This document shows positions 26,731-35,378 of a stretch of 64,000 bases of DNA, in pieces (position 1 is the first letter of the stretch; every line of letters begins with the position of its first letter). Source of the stretch: an uncultured Chryseobacterium sp. (lineage in GTDB: Bacteria > Bacteroidota > Bacteroidia > Flavobacteriales > Weeksellaceae); contig CAJYLH010000034.1 of the NCBI GenBank assembly GCA_913775525.1, positions 124,001 to 188,000 on the forward strand. The letters are read 5' to 3'. The notes beneath the pieces were generated by a model. It was not told the origin of the DNA. It made no database searches and saw only the letters and a program-made list of their open reading frames with translations. Both the position numbers and the translations under genes were made by a program.

Positions 26731-27723
26731 ATGATGGAAGTTTCCGAAAGTTCTTTATTTCACTCCATAAAGGATCTCATACAGCAGTCGCGCGAAAAAG
26801 TATTTCGGATAGCGAACTCCACCCTTTTGCTTACCTATTGGCAGATCGGGAAATTAATTGTGGAAGATGAACAGAAAGGAAAAGAAAGGGCAGAATACGG
26901 AAGCTACACCCTGAAAAACCTCTCCCGGCAACTGACCACTGAATTCGGAAAAGGATTTGATTACACCAATTTATCCAATATGCGGAAGTTTTATCTGGCT
27001 TTTCCAATTGTTGACACATTGTCTCAACAATTAAGCTGGTCCCATTACAGATTACTTTCCAGCCAGAATGATCAAACAAAAAGGAACTATTACCTCACGG
27101 AAGCAATAGCAAACAATTGGAATGTAAGAGACCTGAAAAGGCAGATCAATTCGCTGGCTTATGAAAGAGTGCTGGAACATCGTAGAACATCTGAAGAAAC
27201 CATTCATAATGTACTGAAAGACCCCTACATCTTCGAATTCCTGGGATTGAAACCGGACGAAAAAATTTCGGAAAAAGACCTTGAAACGGCTATTATAGAC
27301 CACATCCAGAAATTCCTGCTGGAATTCGGGAAGGGTTTTGCTTTTGTAGCCAGGCAGCAGCATATCGCTACCGATACTTCAGACTTTTATATCGATCTTG
27401 TTTTTTACAATTACATACTGAAATGTTTCGTCATTATCGATCTGAAAACCGGGGAACTTTCCCATCAGGATATCGGGCAGATAGACATGTACGTAAGGAT
27501 GTATGATGACCTTAAACGTATTGAAGGCGATAACCCCACCATCGGAATCCTCTTGTGTTCCGAAAAAGACGAAACCATCGTTAAATATTCGGTGCTGAAT
27601 GACAAAAACAACCTTTTCGCCAGCAAATATTTATTATACCTTCCCAAAGAGGAAGAATTAAAAGAACTCATAGATCAGGACAGGATACGGTTCGAGCTGG
27701 ACCGGGATCAGTCAAAACCTTAA
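26731..27723 (+). CDS. PDDEXK nuclease domain protein, DUF1016 (YhcG) family
   Basis: A 330-residue cytosolic protein with the two-part DUF1016 layout. The N-terminal helical domain (residues 1-140) has ANSTLLLTYWQIGKLIVEDE and FGKGFDYTNLSNMRKFYLAFP; the C-terminal nuclease domain has FVARQQHI, DFYIDLVFYN and VIIDLKTGELSHQDIGQIDMYV, where D and the DxK pair are the predicted active site. Members often travel with restriction-modification or other defence genes, but no such partner is present. It sits between two POT transporter genes, 20 bp before the third, which looks like an insertion into the transporter cluster. Confidence 0.92.
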   Translation: MMEVSESSLFHSIKDLIQQSREKVFRIANSTLLLTYWQIGKLIVEDEQKGKERAEYGSYTLKNLSRQLTTEFGKGFDYTNLSNMRKFYLAFPIVDTLSQQLSWSHYRLLSSQNDQTKRNYYLTEAIANNWNVRDLKRQINSLAYERVLEHRRTSEETIHNVLKDPYIFEFLGLKPDEKISEKDLETAIIDHIQKFLLEFGKGFAFVARQQHIATDTSDFYIDLVFYNYILKCFVIIDLKTGELSHQDIGQIDMYVRMYDDLKRIEGDNPTIGILLCSEKDETIVKYSVLNDKNNLFASKYLLYLPKEEELKELIDQDRIRFELDRDQSKP

Positions 27724-27743
27724 TTACATATTTTTAATCAGAC

Positions 27744-29255
27744 ATGAATTTAACTTTAGACGAAATAAGGGATTTCAAAGGAAAATACCCAACGCAGATC
27801 TGGAACCTTTTCTTTTCCGAAATGTGGGAACGCTTCTGCTTTTACGGCATGCGCGGAATGCTTGTGGTATTTATGATCTCCCAATTAGGGTTTGGTGAAG
27901 AGAAAGCCAACCTCCAGTACGGGGCAACCCAGGCTTTTGTCTATGCATTCACTTTTGTAGGAGGATTGTTTGCAGATAAGATCTTAGGATTCAGGAAATC
28001 ACTGTTTTGGGGCGGACTCCTGATGATCGCGGGAAGCATTATCCTTTCCCTGAATCCGCATGACTATTTTTTCTTCGGAATCTCATTTACCATTATCGGC
28101 ACCGGATTTTTCAAACCGAATATTTCCACCATGGTCGGTAAACTGTACAAGCCTGGCGATACTAGAACTGATGCCGGTTTTACCTTATTTTATGCAGGAA
28201 TTAACCTTGGTGCGCTTCTGGGAGGATACTTCTGCGTTGCCATTGGGCAGGGGGATGTTTTTTCTGATTATATTCCCCATGATAAGACCTGGAATATAGC
28301 ATTCAGCCTCGCTGCTGTGGTCATGGTGATCAGCCTCATCAATTTTGTATTTACACAAAAAAAGCTGGGGCCTATCGGTTTACAACCCGGTCACCCGTTA
28401 TCGGATGATCCTGCAAAAAAAATAAAAAAATGGCATGAAATCGCAGTATACGTAGGAACCTTAGCTGTTATTCCACTCATTATGACTATGGTTTCTGTTC
28501 CTCAGTATACCAATTACTTCATGTATACCGTAGGACCTCTTACGCTGCTGTACCTTTTGTATGAAATGACTAAAGTAACACCCGCAGAGAGAAACAAGCT
28601 TATTGCCGCACTGGTATTCATTATCTTTTCCATTATTTTCTGGGGTATTTATGAACAGAGCGGAGGTTCACTGAGTATTTTCGCAGCAAAAAACCTGAAC
28701 AGGGACCTTCTCAACCTTAATCCTAACGGAGTTAATAATTCAGGGGGAGCATTTTTCATCCTTCTGCTGGCTGTTCCATTAGGGCTATTATGGATCTGGC
28801 TGGGCAAAAGAAACATAGAACCTAACACCATCATTAAGTTCGGGCTTGGTTTTATCTTTCTGGGACTGGGATATTATGTCATATTCGCTACCCGTTATTT
28901 TGCCAACAGCCTTGGGATTACCTCTTTAGGGATATTCACCATCGCCTTATTTGTTATTACGCTGGGGGAGATGTGCCTCTCCCCTATCGGGCTTGCTATC
29001 ATGACCAAGCTTTCAACCAATAAACTCCAGGGCGTTATGATGGGCATGTGGTTTCTGGCCTCTGCTTACGGACAGTATGTTGCCGGAATCATTGGTGCCA
29101 GCATGGCAACAGCAAAAGAAGGTTCATCAAATTATGATGCCCTCATCACCTATACCGAAGGCTATAAACAGCTGGGACTGTATTCGGTAATTGCCGGTGT
29201 GCTCCTCTTTATTATTTCCCCGTACGTTAGAAAATTAATGCAGGAAGTAAAATAG
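27744..29255 (+). CDS. Proton-dependent oligopeptide transporter (POT/PTR2 family), third of three
   Basis: A 503-residue inner membrane di/tripeptide symporter, the most compact of the three. It carries FFSEMWERFCFYGMRGMLV near residue 26, GGLFADKILGFRKS, FFKPNISTMVGKLYKPGD and GEMCLSPIGLAIM. It starts 20 bp after the DUF1016 gene with no terminator between, so it may be read from the same transcript. The three paralogues share the signature but differ in loops and termini, which suggests different peptide preferences rather than recent duplication. Confidence 0.95.
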   Translation: MNLTLDEIRDFKGKYPTQIWNLFFSEMWERFCFYGMRGMLVVFMISQLGFGEEKANLQYGATQAFVYAFTFVGGLFADKILGFRKSLFWGGLLMIAGSIILSLNPHDYFFFGISFTIIGTGFFKPNISTMVGKLYKPGDTRTDAGFTLFYAGINLGALLGGYFCVAIGQGDVFSDYIPHDKTWNIAFSLAAVVMVISLINFVFTQKKLGPIGLQPGHPLSDDPAKKIKKWHEIAVYVGTLAVIPLIMTMVSVPQYTNYFMYTVGPLTLLYLLYEMTKVTPAERNKLIAALVFIIFSIIFWGIYEQSGGSLSIFAAKNLNRDLLNLNPNGVNNSGGAFFILLLAVPLGLLWIWLGKRNIEPNTIIKFGLGFIFLGLGYYVIFATRYFANSLGITSLGIFTIALFVITLGEMCLSPIGLAIMTKLSTNKLQGVMMGMWFLASAYGQYVAGIIGASMATAKEGSSNYDALITYTEGYKQLGLYSVIAGVLLFIISPYVRKLMQEVK

Positions 29256-29297
29256 CAATACGCAAATTATGCTTACTTTTACTTAAATATCCAAATC

Positions 29298-29831
29298 ATG
29301 AAGAAAGTAGTAAGCATTATTTGCCTGTTCTGGTTAAGCTTCAGCTTTGCACAGGTCAAATGGATGACCATTGAAGAAGCACTGGCTGCCCAGAAACAGC
29401 ACCCAAAAAAAATACTCATCGATTTCTATGCAGACTGGTGCGGACCCTGTAAAATTATGGATAAGACCACATACGGCAATACGGTCATAACTGAAATGCT
29501 GAATGAAAATTTTTATCCTGTAAAATTTAATGCAGAGGATAAAAGGACGGTGAATATATTTGAAAGAAAATTCTCAAATCCTGACCGCACCCATAAAAAA
29601 GGTAAGAATACACTTCATGAATTCACACAATATATGAATGTAGCTGCCGTGCCCAGCACCGTATTCCTGGATGAAACCGGGAGCCCCATTACCCTGCTGC
29701 AGGGAGAACTGTCTGCACGTGAACTCGAGCCTTACCTGGAACTGATATCCAAGGATCTGTACAAAAAGATCCGCACCCGCCAGCAGTGGGAAGAATATCA
29801 GAAGAAATTTAAATCCAGATTAAAAAGTTAA
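29298..29831 (+). CDS. Exported thioredoxin-like protein
   Basis: A 177-residue protein with a signal peptide (residues 1-18, ending SFSFAQ) and a thioredoxin fold. FYADWCGPCKIMDKTTY gives the redox-active WCGPC near residues 50-54, and the cis-Pro region is VAAVPSTVFLDETG. A 20-residue loop (RKFSNPDRTHKKGKNT) lengthens the usual domain, as in thioredoxin-family proteins of the DUF255-like type. It probably reduces or isomerises disulfides in the periplasm. It lies 42 bp after the third POT gene and 72 bp before recG. Confidence 0.88.
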   Translation: MKKVVSIICLFWLSFSFAQVKWMTIEEALAAQKQHPKKILIDFYADWCGPCKIMDKTTYGNTVITEMLNENFYPVKFNAEDKRTVNIFERKFSNPDRTHKKGKNTLHEFTQYMNVAAVPSTVFLDETGSPITLLQGELSARELEPYLELISKDLYKKIRTRQQWEEYQKKFKSRLKS

Positions 29832-29903
29832 AGTTAAGGAGAAGTTTTGGCCATTAGATTTTAAAGTTTACTCTATTTTCCCGAAATTAGAGGCTCGTTT
29901 TTC

Positions 29904-31988
29904 ATGACTTTAGAAACTTCAATAGAATACGTAAAAGGAATCGGTCCGGAGAGAGCTAAATTGATCAAGAGCATCCTTGGGATCACCACGGTAGAGGATC
30001 TTCTGAACTTCTATCCTATCCGTTACCTTGATAAAAGCAAAATATATAAGGTATCCCGATTGCATGAAGCCAGCCAGGAGATTCAGCTGAAAGGCAGGAT
30101 TACCCAGGTGCAGGAAATTCAGACCGGCAAAACCAAGAGGCTTTCGGCGAAGTTCAGTGATGATACCGGAACGATGGACCTGGTCTGGTTCCAGTATTCA
30201 AAATGGCTTAAGGAGCAGTTGCCTGTAGGCCGTGAAGTATATATTTTCGGAAAAGTGAATTTTTTCAACGGACAGTTTTCTATGCCGCACCCGGAGATTG
30301 AAGCTGAAGAGAAGAAAGAAAATGACAACCGGCTGAAACCCATTTACCCGAGTTCTGAGAAACTTGTCAAAAGGGGCCTGAATCAAAGGTTTTTCCAGAT
30401 AGTCCTGAAAAATATCTGCAAAGAAATTCCGGAACTTATCCAGGAAAATCTTCCCGACTATATTACCAAAGCATTTGGTTTTCTTTCCAGGCAACATACT
30501 TATCTCAACATCCACTTCCCGAAAGATACGGAACACGCTGATAAAGCAGATTACAGGCTGAAGTTTGAAGAATCTTTTTTCTTCCAGCTGGGCTACGGTC
30601 TGAAAAAGCGCCATCATAAAACACATTCCCGCGGCAATCCTTTTCCGGTAATCGGAAATCATTTCACTGAATTTTATGATCATCACCTCCCCTTTGACCT
30701 TACCGGCGCCCAGAAACGGGTGCTTAAGGAAATCCGGCTGGACATGAAGAGGCCAGTGCAGATGAACAGGCTGTTGCAGGGTGATGTAGGTTCCGGGAAA
30801 ACGATGGTTGCCTTACTCACCATGCTGATTGCTCTGGATAATGGTTTTCAGAGCTGTATGATGGCGCCCACGGAAATCCTGGCCCAGCAGCATTACAACG
30901 GAATCAAAGACCTCCTGCAGGACACCCCGGTTAATGTCCGGCTATTAACCGGATCCACTAAGGCATCGGAACGAAGAATTATTCATAAAGAACTTGAAAG
31001 CGGTGAGCTTTCTATTCTGGTAGGTACCCATGCGATCCTGGAAGATAAGGTGAAATTCCGGAATCTCGGTTTGTCAGTTATTGATGAACAACACCGTTTC
31101 GGGGTGGCCCAACGTGCCAAATTGTGGGCAAAGAACGTCATCCCGCCACATATTCTGGTCATGACAGCTACCCCAATCCCCCGGACGCTGGCCATGAGCT
31201 TTTATTCAGATCTTGATGTATCGGTCATTGATGAGATGCCGGTCGGAAGAAAGCCCATTATTACAGCCCATCGGCGGGAAAAAGACAGAGCCTATGTGTA
31301 TAATTTCTGCCGGGATGAAATCCGGAAAGGCAGGCAGGTATATTTTGTATATCCGCTGATTGAAGAATCTGAAACACTGGACTACAAAAACCTCATGGAA
31401 GGCCTGGAGCATGTGATGGATGCATTTTCGGACTACAATGTTAGCATGCTGCACGGAAAGATGAAACCGGATGAAAAAGATGCAGCCATGAATTATTTCG
31501 CTTCCGGCAAAGCAGAAATTATGGTTGCCACTACTGTAATTGAAGTAGGCGTAAATGTACCCAATGCATCCGTCATGGTGATAGAAAGTGCGGAAAGGTT
31601 CGGGCTTTCCCAGCTTCACCAGCTGCGCGGACGTGTTGGAAGAGGCGCCGAACAGAGCTACTGCATCCTGATGACTTCAGACAAACTGACGACGGAAAGC
31701 AGGACCCGTATCAGGACCATGACTGAAACCAATGACGGCTTCAAAATTTCTGAAGTGGATATGCAGCTGCGTGGTCCCGGTGACATTCTTGGTACACAGC
31801 AGAGCGGTGTGGTAGATTTTAAGAAGCTGGATCTGGTTAAGGATTCTGCGATCATCAAGACTACTAAAAAAGCCGTTGAAAAAATACTGGAAAAGGATCC
31901 TCTTTTGTCACTGGCTGAGCACCAGATTATCAAAAGCTATTATCTCAGATACTACAGAGGTAAAAACAAATGGAGTAAAATTTCATAA
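29904..31988 (+). CDS. recG: ATP-dependent DNA helicase RecG
   Basis: Branch-migrates Holliday junctions and rescues stalled replication forks. The 694-residue protein has the N-terminal wedge/OB domain (LKGRITQVQEIQTGKTKRL, FSMPHPEIE), then helicase domains with Walker A LLQGDVGSGKTMVAL, Walker B-type VIDEQHRFG, motif III MTATPIPRTLAMSF, and motif VI QLRGRVGRG. The C-terminal TRG region (LRGPGDILGTQQSG) is intact. All motifs of a working enzyme are present. It is followed by a hairpin and a long empty spacer. Confidence 0.97.
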   Translation: MTLETSIEYVKGIGPERAKLIKSILGITTVEDLLNFYPIRYLDKSKIYKVSRLHEASQEIQLKGRITQVQEIQTGKTKRLSAKFSDDTGTMDLVWFQYSKWLKEQLPVGREVYIFGKVNFFNGQFSMPHPEIEAEEKKENDNRLKPIYPSSEKLVKRGLNQRFFQIVLKNICKEIPELIQENLPDYITKAFGFLSRQHTYLNIHFPKDTEHADKADYRLKFEESFFFQLGYGLKKRHHKTHSRGNPFPVIGNHFTEFYDHHLPFDLTGAQKRVLKEIRLDMKRPVQMNRLLQGDVGSGKTMVALLTMLIALDNGFQSCMMAPTEILAQQHYNGIKDLLQDTPVNVRLLTGSTKASERRIIHKELESGELSILVGTHAILEDKVKFRNLGLSVIDEQHRFGVAQRAKLWAKNVIPPHILVMTATPIPRTLAMSFYSDLDVSVIDEMPVGRKPIITAHRREKDRAYVYNFCRDEIRKGRQVYFVYPLIEESETLDYKNLMEGLEHVMDAFSDYNVSMLHGKMKPDEKDAAMNYFASGKAEIMVATTVIEVGVNVPNASVMVIESAERFGLSQLHQLRGRVGRGAEQSYCILMTSDKLTTESRTRIRTMTETNDGFKISEVDMQLRGPGDILGTQQSGVVDFKKLDLVKDSAIIKTTKKAVEKILEKDPLLSLAEHQIIKSYYLRYYRGKNKWSKIS

Positions 31989-32500
31989 AAAACCGCACAA
32001 AGCATAGCTTTGTACGGCCCCCTTATAAAACTGTTATTCAGAAGAAATAATCTCGTAGAAGATCAGCTGAAATCATTCAGGTCTCATCTTCTGCAAAAGA
32101 TGTATGTGTTTTTTTATATTGCCTGACTCTAAAAAAAACAAAATGAATTATGTTCCCGGTATGCTTATTATAAAAATTAAACTACAGTCCATTAAGGAAA
32201 GAATAATAAAATGAAACGAATAAGATTCCCTTAATTAAGATAGAGTTTTCATGATTGTACCGTTTATGTAAAGATCTTCTGCGCTTAATGCCGGAAATGC
32301 AGATAATTCATTTTGTGATTAATATATTAACTGATAAAGTTTGCTTGATGCTTCTATCATTATCATTAGACATTGCTGTTATTACAAATATGGCTAAAAT
32401 TTAAGCAATACTCTTATATCATTTCAATAATTCATTACAAAATTCTCATATAAAAACGATTATTATGTAATAAATAATATTCATATTCTTATATCATTCA
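31989..32500. other. Intergenic gap, 512 bp
   Basis: A very A+T-rich spacer between recG and the 3' end of the pseudo-receiver gene. It holds an imperfect hairpin right after recG (31993-32017, ACAAAGC/GCTTTGT core, with a T run only on the minus side) and a second imperfect one at about 32057-32094 (AGAAGAT/ATCTTCT outer, CTGAA/TTCAG inner). No gene or promoter pair was supported; a small RNA cannot be excluded. Confidence 0.5.
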
Positions 32501-32950
32501 TTATTCTACTCTCATCATAAATGTATCAATATTCAGGGTTGATGTATGGTATTGCCAGCTTACCCCTACGATTTCCAGCAGCAGCTTCTTCAATACCTTA
32601 TAATCATCAGGCAACTTCAGAAAAACATTACCGCCCCTGATATAAATTTCTTCAATCTGCTCTTCTGTTAACCCGGGAGAATGTATGACGACAATAAGTT
32701 CAGAAAATTTAGGATCTGATTTTATTGTATTGAGATATGTGAGGGATTCCTTGCCCGGAAGATGATAATTCATGAAAAGAATTCCGGGTATAACAGCATC
32801 AACGGTGCTTAAATACTCCATTAAAAGCTTTCCATTATCAAATTCCAGTGATTTTACCGGGACTTTAGCATCTTTGCAAATATTCTTGAAAAATATCCTG
32901 TTTACCTCATCATGATCAGTGAGTACAATACTCAGATGTTCACTATTCAT
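32501..32950 (-). CDS. Receiver-domain protein without the phospho-acceptor Asp
   Basis: A 149-residue stand-alone CheY-like receiver. The acidic pocket (TDHDE, Asp12 and Asp14), the beta-4 Ser (IHSPG) and the conserved Lys (FLKLP, Lys112) are present. The phosphorylation site reads LFMNYHLPGKE, with Asn61 where Asp is expected, so it should not be phosphorylated in the usual way. It starts with ATG at 32950, sharing one base with the AraC stop codon (TGATG), so the two are translationally coupled. A role as partner or modulator of that AraC protein is likely. Confidence 0.85.
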   Translation of the reverse strand: MNSEHLSIVLTDHDEVNRIFFKNICKDAKVPVKSLEFDNGKLLMEYLSTVDAVIPGILFMNYHLPGKESLTYLNTIKSDPKFSELIVVIHSPGLTEEQIEEIYIRGGNVFLKLPDDYKVLKKLLLEIVGVSWQYHTSTLNIDTFMMRVE

Positions 32951-33522
32951 CACGAAACTTTATGATTGGCTTTGCTGTTTAGTTTTTTCCTTTTGATCAT
33001 GATCCTCTGAAACTGCGAAGGCGTAAGACCGGTGGTATTCTTAAACTGTGAGCTTAGGTGTGCTACACTGGAATAGTTGAGCTTACGGGCAATCTCAGTA
33101 AGATTCTGCCTCCCTTTGATAATCAGTTCCTTGGTATACTCGATTTTCTGTAAGATGATAAAATTTTCAATGGAAGTACAGGCAATTTCGGAGAAAAGGT
33201 TGGATAGGTAACCGTAACTGTGGTTCAGTTTTTCCGAAAGGTAAACAGAGGCTTTCACAGGAATAATTTCGTCTGAAAAAACCAGCTGAACGATAGCAGC
33301 CTTGATTTTCTGTACCAATGCTACTTTCTGGTTTTCTATGACTTCAATACCGTAATCTGCAAGTTTATTCCGGAAAATCGTATGCTGATCCTGGTTTAAA
33401 GATTCGTACAGTTCTACTTCCCCAAAACTGAGAAGCCGGTACCGAAGCCCATGTTCTCTGAGCTGTTGATCCAATACCTTTCTGCAAAGTGTATTGATAT
33501 CAAATTTTACGTATAATTTCAT
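32950..33522 (-). CDS. AraC-family transcriptional regulator
   Basis: A 190-residue regulator with a short N-terminal domain (MKLYVKFDINTLCRKVLDQQ) and a C-terminal double HTH. HTH1 is around YLSEKLNHSYGYLSNLFSEI; HTH2 is LTEIARKLNYSSVAHLSSQF followed by KNTTGLTPSQFQ, the classical AraC/XylS ending. The N-terminal 80 residues do not look like a sugar-binding cupin. It is followed directly by the coupled pseudo-receiver gene. The target genes cannot be told from the sequence. Confidence 0.92.
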   Translation of the reverse strand: MKLYVKFDINTLCRKVLDQQLREHGLRYRLLSFGEVELYESLNQDQHTIFRNKLADYGIEVIENQKVALVQKIKAAIVQLVFSDEIIPVKASVYLSEKLNHSYGYLSNLFSEIACTSIENFIILQKIEYTKELIIKGRQNLTEIARKLNYSSVAHLSSQFKNTTGLTPSQFQRIMIKRKKLNSKANHKVS

Positions 33523-33673
33523 CCTTAATATAGTGTTATGGTGTGTTAAAATATGCGTAAATATAGCAATTTATGTCATTTTTACGTGAGTTAGAGGCGT
33601 TTTTTTTCTTAACCCCATAAAATAAAAACTCCTGTATTAAATAACACAGGAATCAAACACTAAGGATGAAAAA

Positions 33674-33703
33674 ATCTATACTGAACTGAGCAGAAACTCA
33701 GTT
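33674..33703 (-). terminator. Probable terminator after the GNAT gene
   Basis: On the minus strand GAACTGAG and CTCAGTTC (33696-33703 with 33682-33689) form an 8-bp stem with a 6-nt loop, followed about 8 nt later by a T run. Confidence 0.55.
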
Positions 33704-33806
33704 CGCGTATATGAATGTATCGTAAAGTTGATTGTATCGCACTGCAAAGATACAGTGAACAGGAACATCACCTTTTATAGAATTACCTTCTATGTTTACA
33801 TAATTT

Positions 33807-34313
33807 TTAGTCAGCTTCAGTGAAAAACTCCATGAGGTAATCATCCATCACATAACCATGACCAATATCAAATACGCCTTCATCATATACCGTATATCCC
33901 TGAGATTCGTAAAATGCCCGTGCAGGATTATATTTGTTAACATTCAGGATAATTCTCTTATCTCCTGCTTCACCAGCCTGCCTGTTCAGGAATTCCAGGG
34001 CTTTCTTACCATAGCCTTTTCCTTTGCTTTCTTCTACCAGATAGATGCGGTGCAGCTTTGTAGTTTCAGGCTCGTAGTGGTATTCAAACCCCAGGAACCC
34101 GAGAAATAAATCCTGATGTTCGTCCATCAGCAGATAATAATGGTAGTGCTGCTGCTTCAGATGTTCGGAAATTTCTTTTTCCGAATACATAGTCTCAAGC
34201 ATGTACCTGATCTGATCCTCAGAAAGGATTTCTGAATAAGCACTTTTCCAGGATCTGGCAGCTAAGTCACGAATGAGCTGGATATGTTTTCCTTCTGCTT
34301 GTATGAATTTCAT
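33807..34313 (-). CDS. GNAT-family N-acetyltransferase
   Basis: A 168-residue acetyl-CoA-dependent transferase. The acetyl-CoA site is VEESKGKGYGKKALEFL (Q/RxxGxG/A type), with YNPARAFYESQGYTV for the C-terminal motif B. The substrate is not predictable. ATG at 34313 (MKFIQAEGKH) gives the usual GNAT start; ATG at 34331 (MKKTKHMKF) is an alternative. The dapA terminator lies just upstream at 34337-34363. Confidence 0.85.
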   Translation of the reverse strand: MKFIQAEGKHIQLIRDLAARSWKSAYSEILSEDQIRYMLETMYSEKEISEHLKQQHYHYYLLMDEHQDLFLGFLGFEYHYEPETTKLHRIYLVEESKGKGYGKKALEFLNRQAGEAGDKRIILNVNKYNPARAFYESQGYTVYDEGVFDIGHGYVMDDYLMEFFTEAD

Positions 34314-34336
34314 ATGCTTTGTTTTCTTCATTAAAA

Positions 34337-34363
34337 AAGTGAAAGGCAAAGGCCTCTCACTTT
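34337..34363 (-). terminator. Terminator of dapA
   Basis: AAAGTGAAAGGC and GGCCTCTCACTTT pair with an AAA loop and one or two mismatches. Read on the minus strand it is followed by T residues, closing dapA. Confidence 0.7.
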
Positions 34364-34398
34364 ATATTTTACATTCAGTTGATCTGACGAAATGAATA

Positions 34399-35271
34399 TT
34401 AAATATTGGCCATTTCAAATTTAATCTTACCGTAGAGACCTTCTGAAGCCTTTACCAGAGGAAGGCGCAGGTAGTTTTTAATAATCCCTTTTTCAGTTAG
34501 TACAGCTTTGACTCCGCATGGATTGCCTTCAGCAAAAATCAGCCTGGTGATATCAACCAGTTTATTGTGTATCGCATAGGCCTCCTGTACTTTCCCCTCG
34601 AATGCCAGCTGGACCATGGTGGAAAATTCTTTCGGATAAGCCTGTCCGATTACGGAAATCACCCCGTCACCGCCTGCTAAAGTTACCGGAAGCGTAAACT
34701 CATCATCTCCAGACACCAGAGAGAAGCCTTCAGGTTTTTTCCTGAGGATATCAAAATACTGAAGGATATTCGGAGCCGCCTCTTTTATCAGAAATAAATT
34801 CGGGAATTCCTGAGCAAGGCGCAAAGTAGTATCCGCTTCAATATTCTGCCCTGTTCTGGACGGCACATTGTAAATAATGATCTTTTTACCTGTGGAAGCC
34901 AACACTTTGTAATGCTGATAAAGTCCTTCCTGATTAGGCTTATTATAATACGGAGAAACTGATAATACTGCTTCAAATGCAGAAAGGTCTGTTTCTTCAA
35001 TCTGTTTTTTTACTTCAAGGGTATTATTGCCGCCGATTCCCAGCACCAGAGGAAGACGTTGGTTGTTTACCTTAATGATATGATCGATTACCTGCTTCTT
35101 TTCTTCAGCAGAAAGTGTTGCCGCCTCTGCCGTCGTTCCCAATACCACCAAATACTTAGTTCCGTTTTCTATATTATACTCAACCAGCTTGGTAAGGCTG
35201 TCGAAGTCTACGGACAAATCTTCATTAAAGGGCGTTACCAGGGCAACACCTACTCCTTTTAAAATGCTCAT
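34399..35271 (-). CDS. dapA: 4-hydroxy-tetrahydrodipicolinate synthase
   Basis: Condenses pyruvate with aspartate semialdehyde, the committed step to lysine and diaminopimelate. The 290-residue TIM barrel has ALVTPFNEDLSVDFD at the start, LGTTAEAATLS (pyruvate-binding Thr pair), SPYYNKPNQEGLYQHY, IIYNVPSRTGQ (Tyr for proton transfer) and LIKEAAPN with the Schiff-base Lys. All catalytic features are present. TAAATTTG at 35299-35292, on the minus strand, is a -7 element 20 bp before the ATG. It is divergent from the split 5'-nucleotidase genes. Confidence 0.96.
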   Translation of the reverse strand: MSILKGVGVALVTPFNEDLSVDFDSLTKLVEYNIENGTKYLVVLGTTAEAATLSAEEKKQVIDHIIKVNNQRLPLVLGIGGNNTLEVKKQIEETDLSAFEAVLSVSPYYNKPNQEGLYQHYKVLASTGKKIIIYNVPSRTGQNIEADTTLRLAQEFPNLFLIKEAAPNILQYFDILRKKPEGFSLVSGDDEFTLPVTLAGGDGVISVIGQAYPKEFSTMVQLAFEGKVQEAYAIHNKLVDITRLIFAEGNPCGVKAVLTEKGIIKNYLRLPLVKASEGLYGKIKFEMANI

Positions 35272-35352
35272 CTGTTAGAATTATTTTTTCCAAATTTAAT
35301 AATTTAGACCAAGAATTTATCATAAATAATCATGTTTTATTATACATATAAT

Positions 35353-35360
35353 TATATTTG
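35353..35360 (+). promoter_or_regulatory. -7 element for the split 5'-nucleotidase operon
   Basis: TATATTTG, 18 bp before the ATG at 35379; no -33 TTG at the expected distance. Confidence 0.45.
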
Positions 35361-35378
35361 CATATACTAAAAGATCTT

